DNA from: WHSM01 sp036375165
GTDB taxonomy: Bacteria; Actinomycetota; Actinomycetes; Mycobacteriales; Micromonosporaceae
DNA: 64,000 nucleotides
NCBI GenBank assembly: GCA_036375165.1
Contig: DASUSI010000155.1
Location: forward strand, 78,026 to 142,025
Reading direction: 5' to 3'
How positions within the stretch are numbered: position 1 is the first letter of the stretch; every line of letters begins with the position of its first letter. Below are positions 1-8,680 of this stretch, piece after piece. The position numbers and the translations under genes are program-made. The notes beneath the pieces were generated by a model that was not told the DNA's origin, made no database searches, and worked only from the letters and a program-made list of their open reading frames with translations.

Positions 1-600
1 CAGGCCCACCGCCACGTTTCCGACCAGCATCAACGTGGTGACCCCGACACCGCGGGTCACCACCGCGGAGAACCGGCTGCCGCTCGCCGCGGCCACCGCG
101 CCGGACGCCAACACGGTGGTCAGCGCGACGTACCCGACCACGGCGAGGCAGACAGTCGCGGCGATCCGGGGGGTGAGTGGGGTGAGCCTGCCCAGGCCAC
201 CAACCACCGCCACCGTGGCCGCGACCGCCGCGGCGAGCCCGTGTCCGGCCGAGTTGTAGACAGCCTTGACAGAGGATGCCCTGGTGAGAAGTTGACTGAC
301 CAGAACGCCGACCATGACCGTAGCCGGGATCCAGGCAGGTTGCACCAACCCGAAGATGACTACCAGGGCCGCCTCACCCCAGGCGAACATGAAACGCTCG
401 CTGCCGATGCGTAGTCGCAGTGTCACCGTTTTGGCGACGACGACCAGTCCCACGGCGGTGAACAGCCGGAGCGGGTTCGGAAACGGAGCGGCCAACGCGG
501 CGGAGCCGGCAACCACCATCGTCCCCGCCACCACCACCCAGACGACCCAGCGCCGCAACCGTGCCGGGAGTGGGACCAGAGGATTCCGGAACGTTCTCAA
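1..600 (-). CDS. Integral membrane protein, N-terminal sensor-like region (partial, runs off left edge)
   Basis: The minus strand stays open from about 600 to the edge of the window and reads as a multi-pass membrane protein: a short basic N-terminus, then roughly five or six hydrophobic segments. A central stretch (KAVYNSAGHGLAA) resembles the membrane domains that precede GGDEF, EAL or HD domains in actinobacterial signalling proteins, but any such output domain would lie outside the window. The start is unsettled: TTG at 600 follows a G-rich stretch, and an in-frame ATG at 658 would add a very basic 19-residue extension. The membrane character is seen directly; the sensor assignment is an inference from resemblance. 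Confidence 0.6.
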   Translation of the reverse strand, partial: MRTFRNPLVPLPARLRRWVVWVVVAGTMVVAGSAALAAPFPNPLRLFTAVGLVVVAKTVTLRLRIGSERFMFAWGEAALVVIFGLVQPAWIPATVMVGVLVSQLLTRASSVKAVYNSAGHGLAAAVAATVAVVGGLGRLTPLTPRIAATVCLAVVGYVALTTVLASGAVAAASGSRFSAVVTRGVGVTTLMLVGNVAVGL

Positions 601-1037
601 CCCGCCACCCCCGTGCCGACATCGGGTGCCGCCTCGGCAACGCCGGGACCGCCGCATGACGGCCCGGCCGGGAGACGCCCCGGCGGACGCATGGACGACC
701 CGCGCCGAGGCCCCCTCATCGTCTTTCCCGGGTCAGGCACTCCATCAGCCCCAGTGGTTGTCGCGCATCGGTCAGCACCCCCTCTCTCCCGATCGGAGGG
801 AGGGCACGCTTCACAGCACGTGGAAACACGGGTGTTCAGAATGCCGGGAAATCGACCCGGAGACCAGAGGGCTCCCACCAGCCGCACCAGGGACATGGTT
901 TCAGGGCCAGTGGGCACAGGGTCGGAAGTCACACCAAGTCGCCGGACGGATACCCGATGCCGCCAAAGACTCCGTGGCCGTCGTGGCGTCCCGCCGGACG
1001 CGCGAACCCGGCACACCACGGTGACCCTCACGGGGGA
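601..1037. other. Intergenic stretch without a supportable gene
   Basis: Several overlapping open frames cross this stretch on both strands, but they are rich in Arg/Pro/Gly with no domain-like sequence, as expected of chance ORFs in GC-rich DNA. The one structure seen is a hairpin at 780-804 (arms 780-789 and 795-804, nine pairs and one G-T). It could terminate the minus-strand gene ending at 1038 or lie in the leader of the left-edge gene. Confidence 0.5.
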
Positions 1038-1322
1038 CTAGGGCCCTTCCGGAGTGGTTGCCGACCGCCCGCCGGGATCCCGGTCATCCCCGTCGTCCGC
1101 GCCCTCGGACGGGAAGCGGTCCGGCAGCCGGCGCAGCCGGCTGTTCATATTGCGGATCAGCAGTACGGTCGCGATTGCGAGCAGCAGGATGATGAACAAC
1201 CCGAGTGGACCGGCCAACCCGCCGGACCGGGTGTCACCGAAATTGTTTGGCTCATCCGCGACCACCACCGGATCGGCCAGCACTGATGCCCCGACCAGCA
1301 GCGTCGCTACGTCGAGCACCAC
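1038..1322 (-). CDS. Small membrane protein next to mca
   Basis: About 94 residues. A hydrophobic N-terminus (possible signal or first membrane segment) is followed by a short Asn/Gly linker, one clear membrane helix (GPLGLFIILLLAIATVLLI) and then the basic motif RNMNSRLRRLP before an acidic, disordered tail. GTG at 1322 is chosen as start because GGGAGAG lies eight bases upstream; an ORF start at 1349 has no such site. Small proteins of this kind are found beside mca in Micromonosporaceae, from memory of the family. Function is unknown. Confidence 0.7.
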   Translation of the reverse strand: MVLDVATLLVGASVLADPVVVADEPNNFGDTRSGGLAGPLGLFIILLLAIATVLLIRNMNSRLRRLPDRFPSEGADDGDDRDPGGRSATTPEGP

Positions 1323-1448
1323 CCGATCACTCTCCCGAGGCCGCCCCACTCCGCGCGAACTGCCTACACGGTACGCGCAATCGGAGCGCGACGCGCCATC
1401 GGTACGGGTACGAGCACACCGACGCGGACAGCGGACCTGGCCGGACCC

Positions 1449-2339
1449 TCAGTCAGACACCCTCCCCGGCACGCCAGCGAACAGGTCATCCTCTTCGGGA
1501 ATCGTTTCCACCAGGGACTTCACCAGTTGGTAGTCCTCCGTCGGCCAAGCGCGACGTTGCACCTCCAACGGCACCGCGAACCAACTGCCGTCCGGGTCCA
1601 CCTGCGTGGCGTGGGCGCGCAGCGCCGCGTTCCGGAGGTGGAAATAGTCGCCGCACGGCACGCGGGTGGTGATCCGGTCACTGTTGTCCCAGGAGCCCTC
1701 CATCCGGTCCAGCCACTCCAGGTACGGCGACTCCAGCCCGGCGGCCAGCATCGCCTCGTGCAGCGCCAGGATCCGGACCCGGGAGAAGGAAATCTGGTAG
1801 TAGAGCTTCAGTGGCTGCCACGGCTCGCCGAACTCCCGGTACCGGTCCGGGGCGCCAGCCGCATCGAAGGCCTCCACACTCACCCGGTGACACATGATGT
1901 GGTCCGGGTGTGGGTAGCCGCCGTTCTCGTCGTACGTGGTCACCACGTGGGGCCGGTACTCGCGCATCAGCCGGACCAGCGGTGCCGCCGCCACCTCGAT
2001 CGGTTCCCGGGCGAAGGCGTCCTCCGGCAGTTTGTCGATGTGGTCGCCCTCGTTGTATCCCTCCACGTACCCGGAATCGGTGAAACCGAGCCAGGCCTGC
2101 CGGACCCCGAGGATCTCGCGTGCCTGTTCCATCTCCCGACGCCGGATCTCCGGGAGTTCGCGCCACACCTCCGGCCGATCCATCTTCGGGTTCAGCACGT
2201 CGCCGCGCTCTCCGCCGGTACAGGTGACCACCAGGACATCGACACCTTCCGCGACGTACCGCGCCATCGTGGCCGCACCCTTGCTCGATTCGTCGTCCGG
2301 GTGGGCGTGCACCGCCATCAAGCGCAACTTGTCCGCCAC
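1449..2339 (-). CDS. mca: Mycothiol S-conjugate amidase Mca
   Basis: 296 residues, the usual length for Mca. This zinc enzyme cleaves mycothiol S-conjugates of electrophiles and drugs to a mercapturic acid, which is exported, and glucosaminyl-inositol, which is recycled into mycothiol. The N-terminal HAHPDDES motif (residues 11-18) and the later GGYPHPDH motif give the metal ligands and catalytic Asp of the LmbE/PIG-L deacetylase fold. GTG start at 2339 has GGAG seven bases upstream. It is divergent from the DUF4307 gene at 2508, an arrangement known from other actinobacteria. The close paralogue MshB is possible, but the length and the extended C-terminal region favour Mca. Confidence 0.95.
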   Translation of the reverse strand: MADKLRLMAVHAHPDDESSKGAATMARYVAEGVDVLVVTCTGGERGDVLNPKMDRPEVWRELPEIRRREMEQAREILGVRQAWLGFTDSGYVEGYNEGDHIDKLPEDAFAREPIEVAAAPLVRLMREYRPHVVTTYDENGGYPHPDHIMCHRVSVEAFDAAGAPDRYREFGEPWQPLKLYYQISFSRVRILALHEAMLAAGLESPYLEWLDRMEGSWDNSDRITTRVPCGDYFHLRNAALRAHATQVDPDGSWFAVPLEVQRRAWPTEDYQLVKSLVETIPEEDDLFAGVPGRVSD

Positions 2340-2507
2340 TCAAGAACTCCTTCAGACTCCGGGTAGCGTTCGGACGTCAGTCTTACCTGCCCAACCTAGC
2401 GACGGCTCGCGATATGCCGGCAGTCCGGATTCCGGGGTGCGGCACCGGGAATCGGATACCGGCATGACAGTCTGAGCAGATCCGTATGGACCACCACGAG
2501 GACCGAC

Positions 2508-2942
2508 ATGGCAATCAGCGAGCTGACCCCCCGGTTCCCCCAGGGGCGGTACGGACGCCGACGGGAGCCGCGCAGTACCCCGCGGTGGCTGGTGGCACTG
2601 CTCATGGCAGGGGTGATCGCGGTGGGGTTGGCGATCTCGGTACAGCTCTACCGTCAGTACGGGGACCCCGAGTACCGGCCGGCGGTACTCGCCTTTCAGA
2701 TCGGCGAGGGCGCCGCTGAAGGTACGGTGACGATCCGGTTCCAGGTGTTCAAGCCGGGTGGCGAGCCCGCCACCTGCATCGTCCGGGCGCGAGCCACCAA
2801 CGGTGAGGAGGTCGGCCGGGCGGAGGTGGACATTCCGGGCGGGAACCCGGACGGTGACAGCGTCACGGTCACGTACACTCTCGCCACCAGTCGGGAACCC
2901 GTGACCGGTGAGGTGGTCGGCTGCGCGCCGGCCGGGGCCTAG
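2508..2942 (+). CDS. DUF4307 single-pass membrane protein
   Basis: 144 residues: a basic cytoplasmic N-terminus of about 27 residues, one membrane helix (about 28-48), then an extracytoplasmic beta-rich domain of about 95 residues with two cysteines. This is the layout of DUF4307 proteins, which commonly sit between mca and greA in actinobacteria. ATG at 2508 has GAGG seven bases upstream. The function of the family is not known; the context suggests nothing firmer than an envelope role. Confidence 0.85.
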   Translation: MAISELTPRFPQGRYGRRREPRSTPRWLVALLMAGVIAVGLAISVQLYRQYGDPEYRPAVLAFQIGEGAAEGTVTIRFQVFKPGGEPATCIVRARATNGEEVGRAEVDIPGGNPDGDSVTVTYTLATSREPVTGEVVGCAPAGA

Positions 2943-3031
2943 GCTATCCGTTATGACCGAATCCGGGGTCTTCCGGTCACCCCTGGTAATCTGGTGCCCG
3001 AATCCCCGTCATCCTCTTGGAGGGTCTTCCT

Positions 3032-3532
3032 GTGTCCACGACAGAGCGCTCCGGATCAGGGCCCTGGCTGTCCCAGGAAGCGCACGACCGACTCAAGGCT
3101 GAGCTCGACGAGTTGATCGCGAACCGCCCGGCAATCGCCGCCGAGATCAACGAGCGCCGGGAAGAGGGCGACCTGAGGGAGAACGGCGGTTACCACGCCG
3201 CAAAGGAGGAGCAGGGCAAGGCCGAGGCCCGGATCCGCTACCTCACCGACCTGCTGCGCTCCGCACGGGTCGGAGCAGCCCCGGCGAGCGACACGGTGGC
3301 ACCCGGCACAGTGGTCACGGTCCACTTCGATGACGACCCGGACGACACGGACATCTTCCTGCTCGGCTCCCGGGAGATCGCCTCCACCACGGACCTGACC
3401 GTCTACAGTCCGGAGTCGGCGCTCGGTGCCGCGATCCTCGGCCGGCACCCGGGAGAGACAGTGAGCTACACCGCGCCCAGCGGTGCCGAGATCAAGGTCA
3501 AGATCGTCTCCATCGAGCCATTCAGCAGCTGA
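3032..3532 (+). CDS. greA: Transcription elongation factor GreA
   Basis: 166 residues, normal for GreA. The factor enters the RNA polymerase secondary channel and stimulates cleavage of backtracked RNA. The N-terminal coiled coil (about 13-85) carries the acidic tip motif GDLRENGGYHAA; the C-terminal FKBP-like domain ends with a GAEIKVKI strand. GTG at 3032 is chosen over the TTG at 3017 because GGAGG (3019-3023) lies at the right distance from the GTG and would fall inside the longer frame. Confidence 0.96.
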   Translation: MSTTERSGSGPWLSQEAHDRLKAELDELIANRPAIAAEINERREEGDLRENGGYHAAKEEQGKAEARIRYLTDLLRSARVGAAPASDTVAPGTVVTVHFDDDPDDTDIFLLGSREIASTTDLTVYSPESALGAAILGRHPGETVSYTAPSGAEIKVKIVSIEPFSS

Positions 3533-3693
3533 CCGCTGCTGTCCTGGCACCGTCGTCCCTCGGGGTTTGTCCCGATCCGAATTCCAGGGTCGACTCCGTT
3601 GTGAGCGGGATTGCCGTGACGCGTTGTCGTCGTACCGTCGAATCAGGGGCCGCTGAGGTACGGCGGCACTACGGCACTACGGAGGGGAACGAC

Positions 3694-3894
3694 ATGGCCA
3701 CACACGTACCGTCGAATCGGCTGGTCAGACCGCGTGACGACCGATGGATCGCCGGGGTGTGCTCCGGGCTCGGCCGCCGGTTCGGGATCTCCCCGAACGT
3801 GGTACGGCTGATCTTCGTGCTGTCCACGATATTGCCGGGACCGCAGTTCCTGGCCTACATCGTGCTGTGGATCCTGATGCCCAACGGGGAATGA
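3694..3894 (+). CDS. Small PspC-domain membrane protein
   Basis: 66 residues made almost entirely of a PspC domain: the motif WIAGVCSGLGRRFG followed by NVVRLIFV and a membrane helix ending in LWILMP. PspC proteins are inner-membrane partners of phage-shock or envelope-stress systems; in actinobacteria single-domain copies are common and mostly uncharacterised. ATG at 3694 with GGAGGGG just upstream fixes the start; an ORF start at 3601 adds 31 unrelated residues. It converges on the amidase gene with 10 bases between stops. Confidence 0.9.
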   Translation: MATHVPSNRLVRPRDDRWIAGVCSGLGRRFGISPNVVRLIFVLSTILPGPQFLAYIVLWILMPNGE

Positions 3895-3904
3895 TCCGAC
3901 CAGG

Positions 3905-5377
3905 TCAACCCTGACCAACAGCGGAATCCGGGGTGCTGGCCCGATCCCCGGAGCCGGCTGGATCGGGAACCGCCGCCGGGTTCGGGTCGGCGGCAAGCCC
4001 GGCAGCCCCGGTACGCCCGGCGGGGTCGGACGCCGGCAGTCCCGGGGCGAGCTGCCGCCACGGCGCCACCTCCTCCAGTTGAGCCGCCACGGCGAGCAGC
4101 AGTTCCTCACTACCCGGCGGGCCCACGACCTGCACCGCCACCGGCATGCCGTCACGCCGGGTGCCGGACGGCACCGCGATCGCCGGAAGCCCGGCGACAT
4201 TCCACGGCGCGGCGTACGGGGCGTACCGCAGCGACCCGAAGAAGTTGGCCCGCCAGCTGCGGCGGGACCAACTCTCGGCACGCGGCGGCGCGCTTGCCAG
4301 GACCGGGGTCAGCAGCAGGTCGTACCGGCCGTCGGACAACCAACCAAGCACCCGGTCCCGCCAGCGCTCGTGAGCGGACTCCCGCACCCACCCCCGTACC
4401 CGCTGACCCAACGTGGCGTGCCGCCGGGTACGGGGCTGGAGTTCGGCCAGGTCGAACGGCTGGGCGTCCAGATGAGCGCAGGCGAACCACGTCGCGATGG
4501 TCGAGACGCCAAGCGACTGCGGGTAGTACAGCTCGGCCCGGTGCACGGAGTGGCCGACGGTCACCAACGTTTGGGCCGCCCGTGCCACGGCCTGCCGGGA
4601 GTCCGGGTCGGCGAACACGCCCAGCACCGGGCTGCGCAGCGACACCGCGAGCCGGAGCCGGCCGGGCTCCGGCGGCTTGCGGGGGGTCCGGCCGGCGAGC
4701 ACCGCGAAGCCGATCGCCGCGTCCGCGACGGTGCGGGTCAGTACGCCGTTCTCCACCAGGCCGAACCAGTCGTGCTCGGACAACCCGGCCGGCACCACGC
4801 CCCGTCCCGGCTTGAGCCCGACCAGGCCGCAGCACGCCGCTGGGATCCGGATCGAGCCGAGGCCGTCGTTGCCCAGCGCCACCGGCACCGCACCGGACGC
4901 CACAGCGGCGGCCGAGCCACCGGAGGAGCCTCCGGGGGTACGGTCCAGCCGCCACGGGTTGCGGGTCACCACGTCCTCGTCGTCGGTGGTGGCGAACAGG
5001 CCGAGTTCCGGCATCCGGGTCAGCCCGACCACGAGCGCACCAGCCCCGCGCAGTCGCCGTACCGCCTCGTGGTCGGCTTCCGCCGGGTCACGTAACGTCG
5101 CCGCGGAGCCCAGGCAGGGCCGCTCCCCGGCCACCGGCACGTTCTCCTTGACCGCGATCGGGACCCCGGCCAGCGGCAGCCCGGCGAGGTCCGGGAGTTC
5201 GTCGACGATCTCGGCCTCGGCAAGCGCGTTCACGGTACGTACCGCACGGAACGCGCCAACCTCCCGGTCCACCGTCGCGATCCGGCCCAGATGCTGGTCG
5301 ACCACCTCCGTGGCAGAGGCGTCACCGCGCCGTACCGCCCGCGCGATCGACGCCGCGGTCGCGCCGACCCAGACCAT
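3905..5377 (-). CDS. Amidase-signature family amidase
   Basis: 490 residues. The amidase-signature Ser-cisSer-Lys triad is visible: the Lys in PIAVKENVPVAG, and the two serines in and just after the Gly/Ser-rich TPGGSSGGSAAAVASG segment. These enzymes hydrolyse a range of carboxamides. No GatB or GatC gene is adjacent, so a GatA role in tRNA amidation is unlikely, and the substrate cannot be told from sequence. ATG at 5377 is preferred to GTG at 5380 because AGGAGG is otherwise too close. The C-terminal 45 residues are Pro/Ala-rich and probably disordered. Confidence 0.88.
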   Translation of the reverse strand: MVWVGATAASIARAVRRGDASATEVVDQHLGRIATVDREVGAFRAVRTVNALAEAEIVDELPDLAGLPLAGVPIAVKENVPVAGERPCLGSAATLRDPAEADHEAVRRLRGAGALVVGLTRMPELGLFATTDDEDVVTRNPWRLDRTPGGSSGGSAAAVASGAVPVALGNDGLGSIRIPAACCGLVGLKPGRGVVPAGLSEHDWFGLVENGVLTRTVADAAIGFAVLAGRTPRKPPEPGRLRLAVSLRSPVLGVFADPDSRQAVARAAQTLVTVGHSVHRAELYYPQSLGVSTIATWFACAHLDAQPFDLAELQPRTRRHATLGQRVRGWVRESAHERWRDRVLGWLSDGRYDLLLTPVLASAPPRAESWSRRSWRANFFGSLRYAPYAAPWNVAGLPAIAVPSGTRRDGMPVAVQVVGPPGSEELLLAVAAQLEEVAPWRQLAPGLPASDPAGRTGAAGLAADPNPAAVPDPAGSGDRASTPDSAVGQG

Positions 5378-5435
5378 CACGACCTCCTCGTGTCCAGAGC
5401 CGGCACCGCCCGCGAGGGCCCGACCGGGGGATCCG

Positions 5436-6641
5436 CTACCAGGTGTGCAGCGCTTGGTCCAGGTCGGCCAGCAGATCGTCGGCGTCCTCGATACCCACCG
5501 ACAACCGGACCAGGTCAGCGGGGACCTCCAGCGGCGACCCGGCGGCCGACGCGTGGGTCATCCGACCAGGATGCTCGATCAGCGACTCGACCCCACCGAG
5601 TGACTCACCCAAAGTGAACAGTCGCGCCTGGTTACAGGCGCGTACCGCAGCCTCCTCGCCACCGGCCAACCGGAAGCTGACCATACCTCCGTACCGGCGC
5701 ATCTGCTTGCCGGCCACGTCGTGTCCAGGGTGTTCGGCCAACCCCGGGTAGAGCACGGCGCTGACCCGGGGGTGGGAGCTGAGGTACTCGGCGACACGTT
5801 CGGCGTTGTCACAGTGCCGGTCCATCCGTATCCCCAGGGTCTTCACGCCCCGCAGGGTGAGCCAGGCGTCGAACGGCCCCGCGATCCCACCCATCGAGTT
5901 CTGGTGGAACGCCACCCGCTCGCCCAGTTCGGGATCGGCCGTGATGACCGCGCCGCCCACCACGTCTGAGTGACCACCGAGGTACTTGGTGGTGGAATGC
6001 ACCACGGCGTCGGCACCGAGTGGGATCGGCCGTTGCAGGTACGGCGACGCGAACGTGTTGTCCACGACGAGCATCGCCCCGGCGTTGTGTGCCACGTCGG
6101 CGAGCCCCGCGATGTCCGCGATCCCGAGCAGCGGATTGGTCGGGGTCTCCACCCAGATCACCCTGGTCGCATCGGTCACTGCCGCGCGCACGCTGTCCAC
6201 GTCGGAGATCCGCGCGGCGGTCCAGGAGACGCCCCATGGTTCCAGCACCTTGGAGAACAGCCGGTACGTGCCGCCGTACGCGTCGTCGGGGATCACCACG
6301 TGATCACCGGGCCGGCAGACGGTGCGCAGCAGGGTGTCCTCGGCCGCCATGCCGGACGCGAACGCCAGGCCTCGGGCGCCGCCCTCCAGGGACGCCAGGC
6401 ATTCCTCCAGCGCCAGCCGGGTGGGGTTGCGGGTACGGCTGTACTCGTAGCCGTCGCGCAGCTCACCCACGGCGTCCTGGTGGTACGTGGACGTCTGGTA
6501 GATGGGTGGCACAACCGCTCCGGTGACCGGGTCGGGCTCCTGACCCGCGTGGATGGCCAGGGTGGCGAAGCGTTGGCCGGCGGTCGATGACCGCTGCGCG
6601 GGAGTCTCGGCGGCGTCGTCGCCGCGGTTGCCGTGCGTCAT
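5436..6641 (-). CDS. metB: Cystathionine gamma-synthase / gamma-lyase (PLP)
   Basis: 401 residues of the Cys/Met-metabolism PLP family. The PLP lysine is K219 in VHSTTKYLGGHSD; D194 in VVDNT contacts the cofactor ring nitrogen; YEYSRTRNPT is the tetramer-swapped phosphate-binding segment. Actinobacterial members are named either gamma-synthase (O-acyl-homoserine plus cysteine to cystathionine) or gamma-lyase (cystathionine to cysteine), and sequence alone does not settle direction. A cystathionine beta-synthase lies at 17445-18818, so the genome has reverse transsulfuration capacity and a lyase role is plausible. ATG start at 6641; no strong ribosome site seen. Confidence 0.9.
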   Translation of the reverse strand: MTHGNRGDDAAETPAQRSSTAGQRFATLAIHAGQEPDPVTGAVVPPIYQTSTYHQDAVGELRDGYEYSRTRNPTRLALEECLASLEGGARGLAFASGMAAEDTLLRTVCRPGDHVVIPDDAYGGTYRLFSKVLEPWGVSWTAARISDVDSVRAAVTDATRVIWVETPTNPLLGIADIAGLADVAHNAGAMLVVDNTFASPYLQRPIPLGADAVVHSTTKYLGGHSDVVGGAVITADPELGERVAFHQNSMGGIAGPFDAWLTLRGVKTLGIRMDRHCDNAERVAEYLSSHPRVSAVLYPGLAEHPGHDVAGKQMRRYGGMVSFRLAGGEEAAVRACNQARLFTLGESLGGVESLIEHPGRMTHASAAGSPLEVPADLVRLSVGIEDADDLLADLDQALHTW

Positions 6642-6695
6642 GCCAGGAAGGCTAGCCCGGTCGGGGGACCTGTGCGGTGCCGCCTCGGCGGCTGG

Positions 6696-8558
6696 TCATT
6701 TCACCGAACCGGCGGTCAGACCGGCCACCAGGTACCGCTCGATCACGGCGAACAGCACCACCACCGGCAGGATGCCGATCAGCGACACGATGAACAGGTA
6801 CTGGTAGTTGACGTCGTACTGGCCCACGAACTGGTTGATCCCGACGGTGAGCGTCATCCGGTTCCGGGTCGGGTCGTTGAACAGCGTCAGCGCCACCACG
6901 AACTCGTTCCACACCTGGATGAACGTGAAGATCACGGCGGTCACGATGCCCGGCTTGGCCAGCGGCAGCACCACGGTGAGCATGGCCCGGAGCCGGCTCA
7001 GGCCGTCGATCATCGCGGCTTCCTCGATGTCCTTCGGGATCGAGGCGAAGTACCCGTTCAGGATCCAGATCGCGAACGCCAGGTTGAATGCCGAGTTGAT
7101 CAGGATGATCGACCAGTACGTGTTGATCGCACCCCATTCCGGGTTGACCTGCTTGAGCACCGCGTCGGCCACCACGAACTCCCGGTACAGCCCCACCACC
7201 AGGGCGACCGGGGCGAACATCTGGGTGACCAGCACCACCGTGAGGAACAGCCGGCGGCCCCGGAACTGGTGACGCGAGGTGAAGTACGCGGCGGGCGTGG
7301 CCACCAGCAGCACCACGGCGGTGGCGACCAGCGCGATCACCACACTGGCAACGAGGTAGTCCCAGAGTGGGATCTTCGACCAGACCTCGACGAAGTTGGT
7401 CCACGCCGGGCGGCTCGGCAGGTAGGTCGCCGGGCTGGCCGCGAGCTCCCGGGTGGACTTCAACGAGCCGAGCAGCATCACGGCGTACGGGGTCAGGAAG
7501 AACACCGCCGCGGCCAGCCCGATCAGAGGCAGTCCGACCCGGCGCACCGGACGCCAGAGGGCGGCGAGCCCTCGCCCGACCGGCGTCAGTGTCGTCTCCA
7601 CGGCCCGGCCGACCGGTGCCAGGGCGTTCCCGAGCGCGCGGGCCACACGGGCGGACCCGCCGCCCTCCCGCACCCTCGCCTCGGCGGCTTCCCCGAATTC
7701 GGTACGCCGTACGTAGAACAGCACCACGGCCATCAGGAAGATCACGTTGATCACGCCGAGCGCCGCGGCCTCGTCCGCCCCGGCCGAGGACCGGAATGCC
7801 AGCTTGTACATGTACGTGGTCGCGGTGTCGGTCTCGTTGCCCGGGATCTTGCCGGTGATCACCCAGATGATCGGAAACGAATTGAAGACGTAGATCGTGT
7901 TGAGCACGATCGCGACCACGAGTTGCGGCCGCAGTATCGGGAACGTCACCCGCCAGTACGTCTGCACCGGCCCCGCGCCGTCGATCGCCGCCGCCTCGTA
8001 CACGTCCGTCGGTACGGTCTGCAGCCCGGCCAGGAACACGTACGTGGTGAACGGAATGGACACCACGATGCCGACGAACACCAGGCACCAGAACGCGGTG
8101 CCCGAGTCCTTGTACCAGTCGACCGGACCGTCGATCACGCCAAGGTCCATCAGCAGCCGGTTCAACGGTCCGTAGTCGAGTTCGTAGATGTAACGCCACA
8201 CCGTGGAGGTCATCACGAGCGAGGCGGCCCACGGCACGATCAGCGCCCAGCGTACGAACCGGCGGCCGGCGAACCGCTTGTTCAGGAACTGCGCCATCGC
8301 CAGGGAGATCACGATCGTCACCCCGACCACGGTCACCACCCAGAGCACGGTGTTTCCGAACACCGGCAGCAGCGCGTCCTCGGCGAACAGGTCCCGGTAG
8401 TTGTCCAGGCCCTTGTAGCCGTGCGCGAACCCGATGCTGGACACGTCCAGAAACGACGTGCGCACCATCTCGTACCCGGGATAGACGATCACCGCCGCGA
8501 TCAGCAGCAGCGTTGGGCCGAGCCAGAGCAACGGCTCGACCCGCCGCACGTTCCGCAT
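6696..8558 (-). CDS. Fused MalF-MalG-type ABC sugar permease
   Basis: 620 residues in one unbroken frame carrying two complete binding-protein-dependent permease units. The first half (about 1-300) has six predicted helices and the EAA loop EAAAIDGAGPVQTYWRVTFP. A basic linker follows (about 300-350). The second half (about 350-620) resembles MalG, with six helices and the loop EAAMIDGLSRLRAMLTVVLP. Usually MalF and MalG are separate genes forming a heterodimer; here one chain would supply the whole channel. ATG at 8558 has GGGGAGG upstream. The binding-protein gene lies just upstream; no ATPase gene is nearby, so a shared MsiK-like ATPase elsewhere is inferred. Confidence 0.92.
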   Translation of the reverse strand: MRNVRRVEPLLWLGPTLLLIAAVIVYPGYEMVRTSFLDVSSIGFAHGYKGLDNYRDLFAEDALLPVFGNTVLWVVTVVGVTIVISLAMAQFLNKRFAGRRFVRWALIVPWAASLVMTSTVWRYIYELDYGPLNRLLMDLGVIDGPVDWYKDSGTAFWCLVFVGIVVSIPFTTYVFLAGLQTVPTDVYEAAAIDGAGPVQTYWRVTFPILRPQLVVAIVLNTIYVFNSFPIIWVITGKIPGNETDTATTYMYKLAFRSSAGADEAAALGVINVIFLMAVVLFYVRRTEFGEAAEARVREGGGSARVARALGNALAPVGRAVETTLTPVGRGLAALWRPVRRVGLPLIGLAAAVFFLTPYAVMLLGSLKSTRELAASPATYLPSRPAWTNFVEVWSKIPLWDYLVASVVIALVATAVVLLVATPAAYFTSRHQFRGRRLFLTVVLVTQMFAPVALVVGLYREFVVADAVLKQVNPEWGAINTYWSIILINSAFNLAFAIWILNGYFASIPKDIEEAAMIDGLSRLRAMLTVVLPLAKPGIVTAVIFTFIQVWNEFVVALTLFNDPTRNRMTLTVGINQFVGQYDVNYQYLFIVSLIGILPVVVLFAVIERYLVAGLTAGSVK

Positions 8559-8597
8559 CAGACGTTCCTCCCCAACTTCCCCGAGGGGTTCGGCTCC

Positions 8598-8663
8598 CAA
8601 GATCGCCATTCCGGGTCGGAAGTCGGGTCAGCCCGTGGCTTCGAACCCGAAATGGCGATCTTG
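8598..8663 (-). terminator. Long imperfect stem-loop between binding protein and permease genes
   Basis: Arms 8598-8622 and 8639-8663 pair over about 25 positions: the outer 13 bases are a perfect inverted repeat (CAAGATCGCCATT and its complement), the inner part has a few mismatches, and 16 bases form the loop. It sits in the gap between the binding-protein stop (8681) and the permease start (8558). A stem-loop here would lower downstream expression relative to the binding protein, the usual stoichiometry in such operons. It is not followed by a U-run. Confidence 0.6.
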
Positions 8664-8680
8664 TGACAACGGCGGCCGGC

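Noticed and set aside
4079..5095. Long plus-strand ORF opposite the amidase gene
   Set aside because: Its protein is Arg/Pro/Gly-rich with no domain, and it mirrors the amidase reading frame; antisense ORFs are common in GC-rich DNA.
6633..8666. 677-codon plus-strand ORF opposite the fused permease
   Set aside because: The product is almost entirely His/Arg/Gln/Asp low complexity, the complement pattern of hydrophobic membrane codons.
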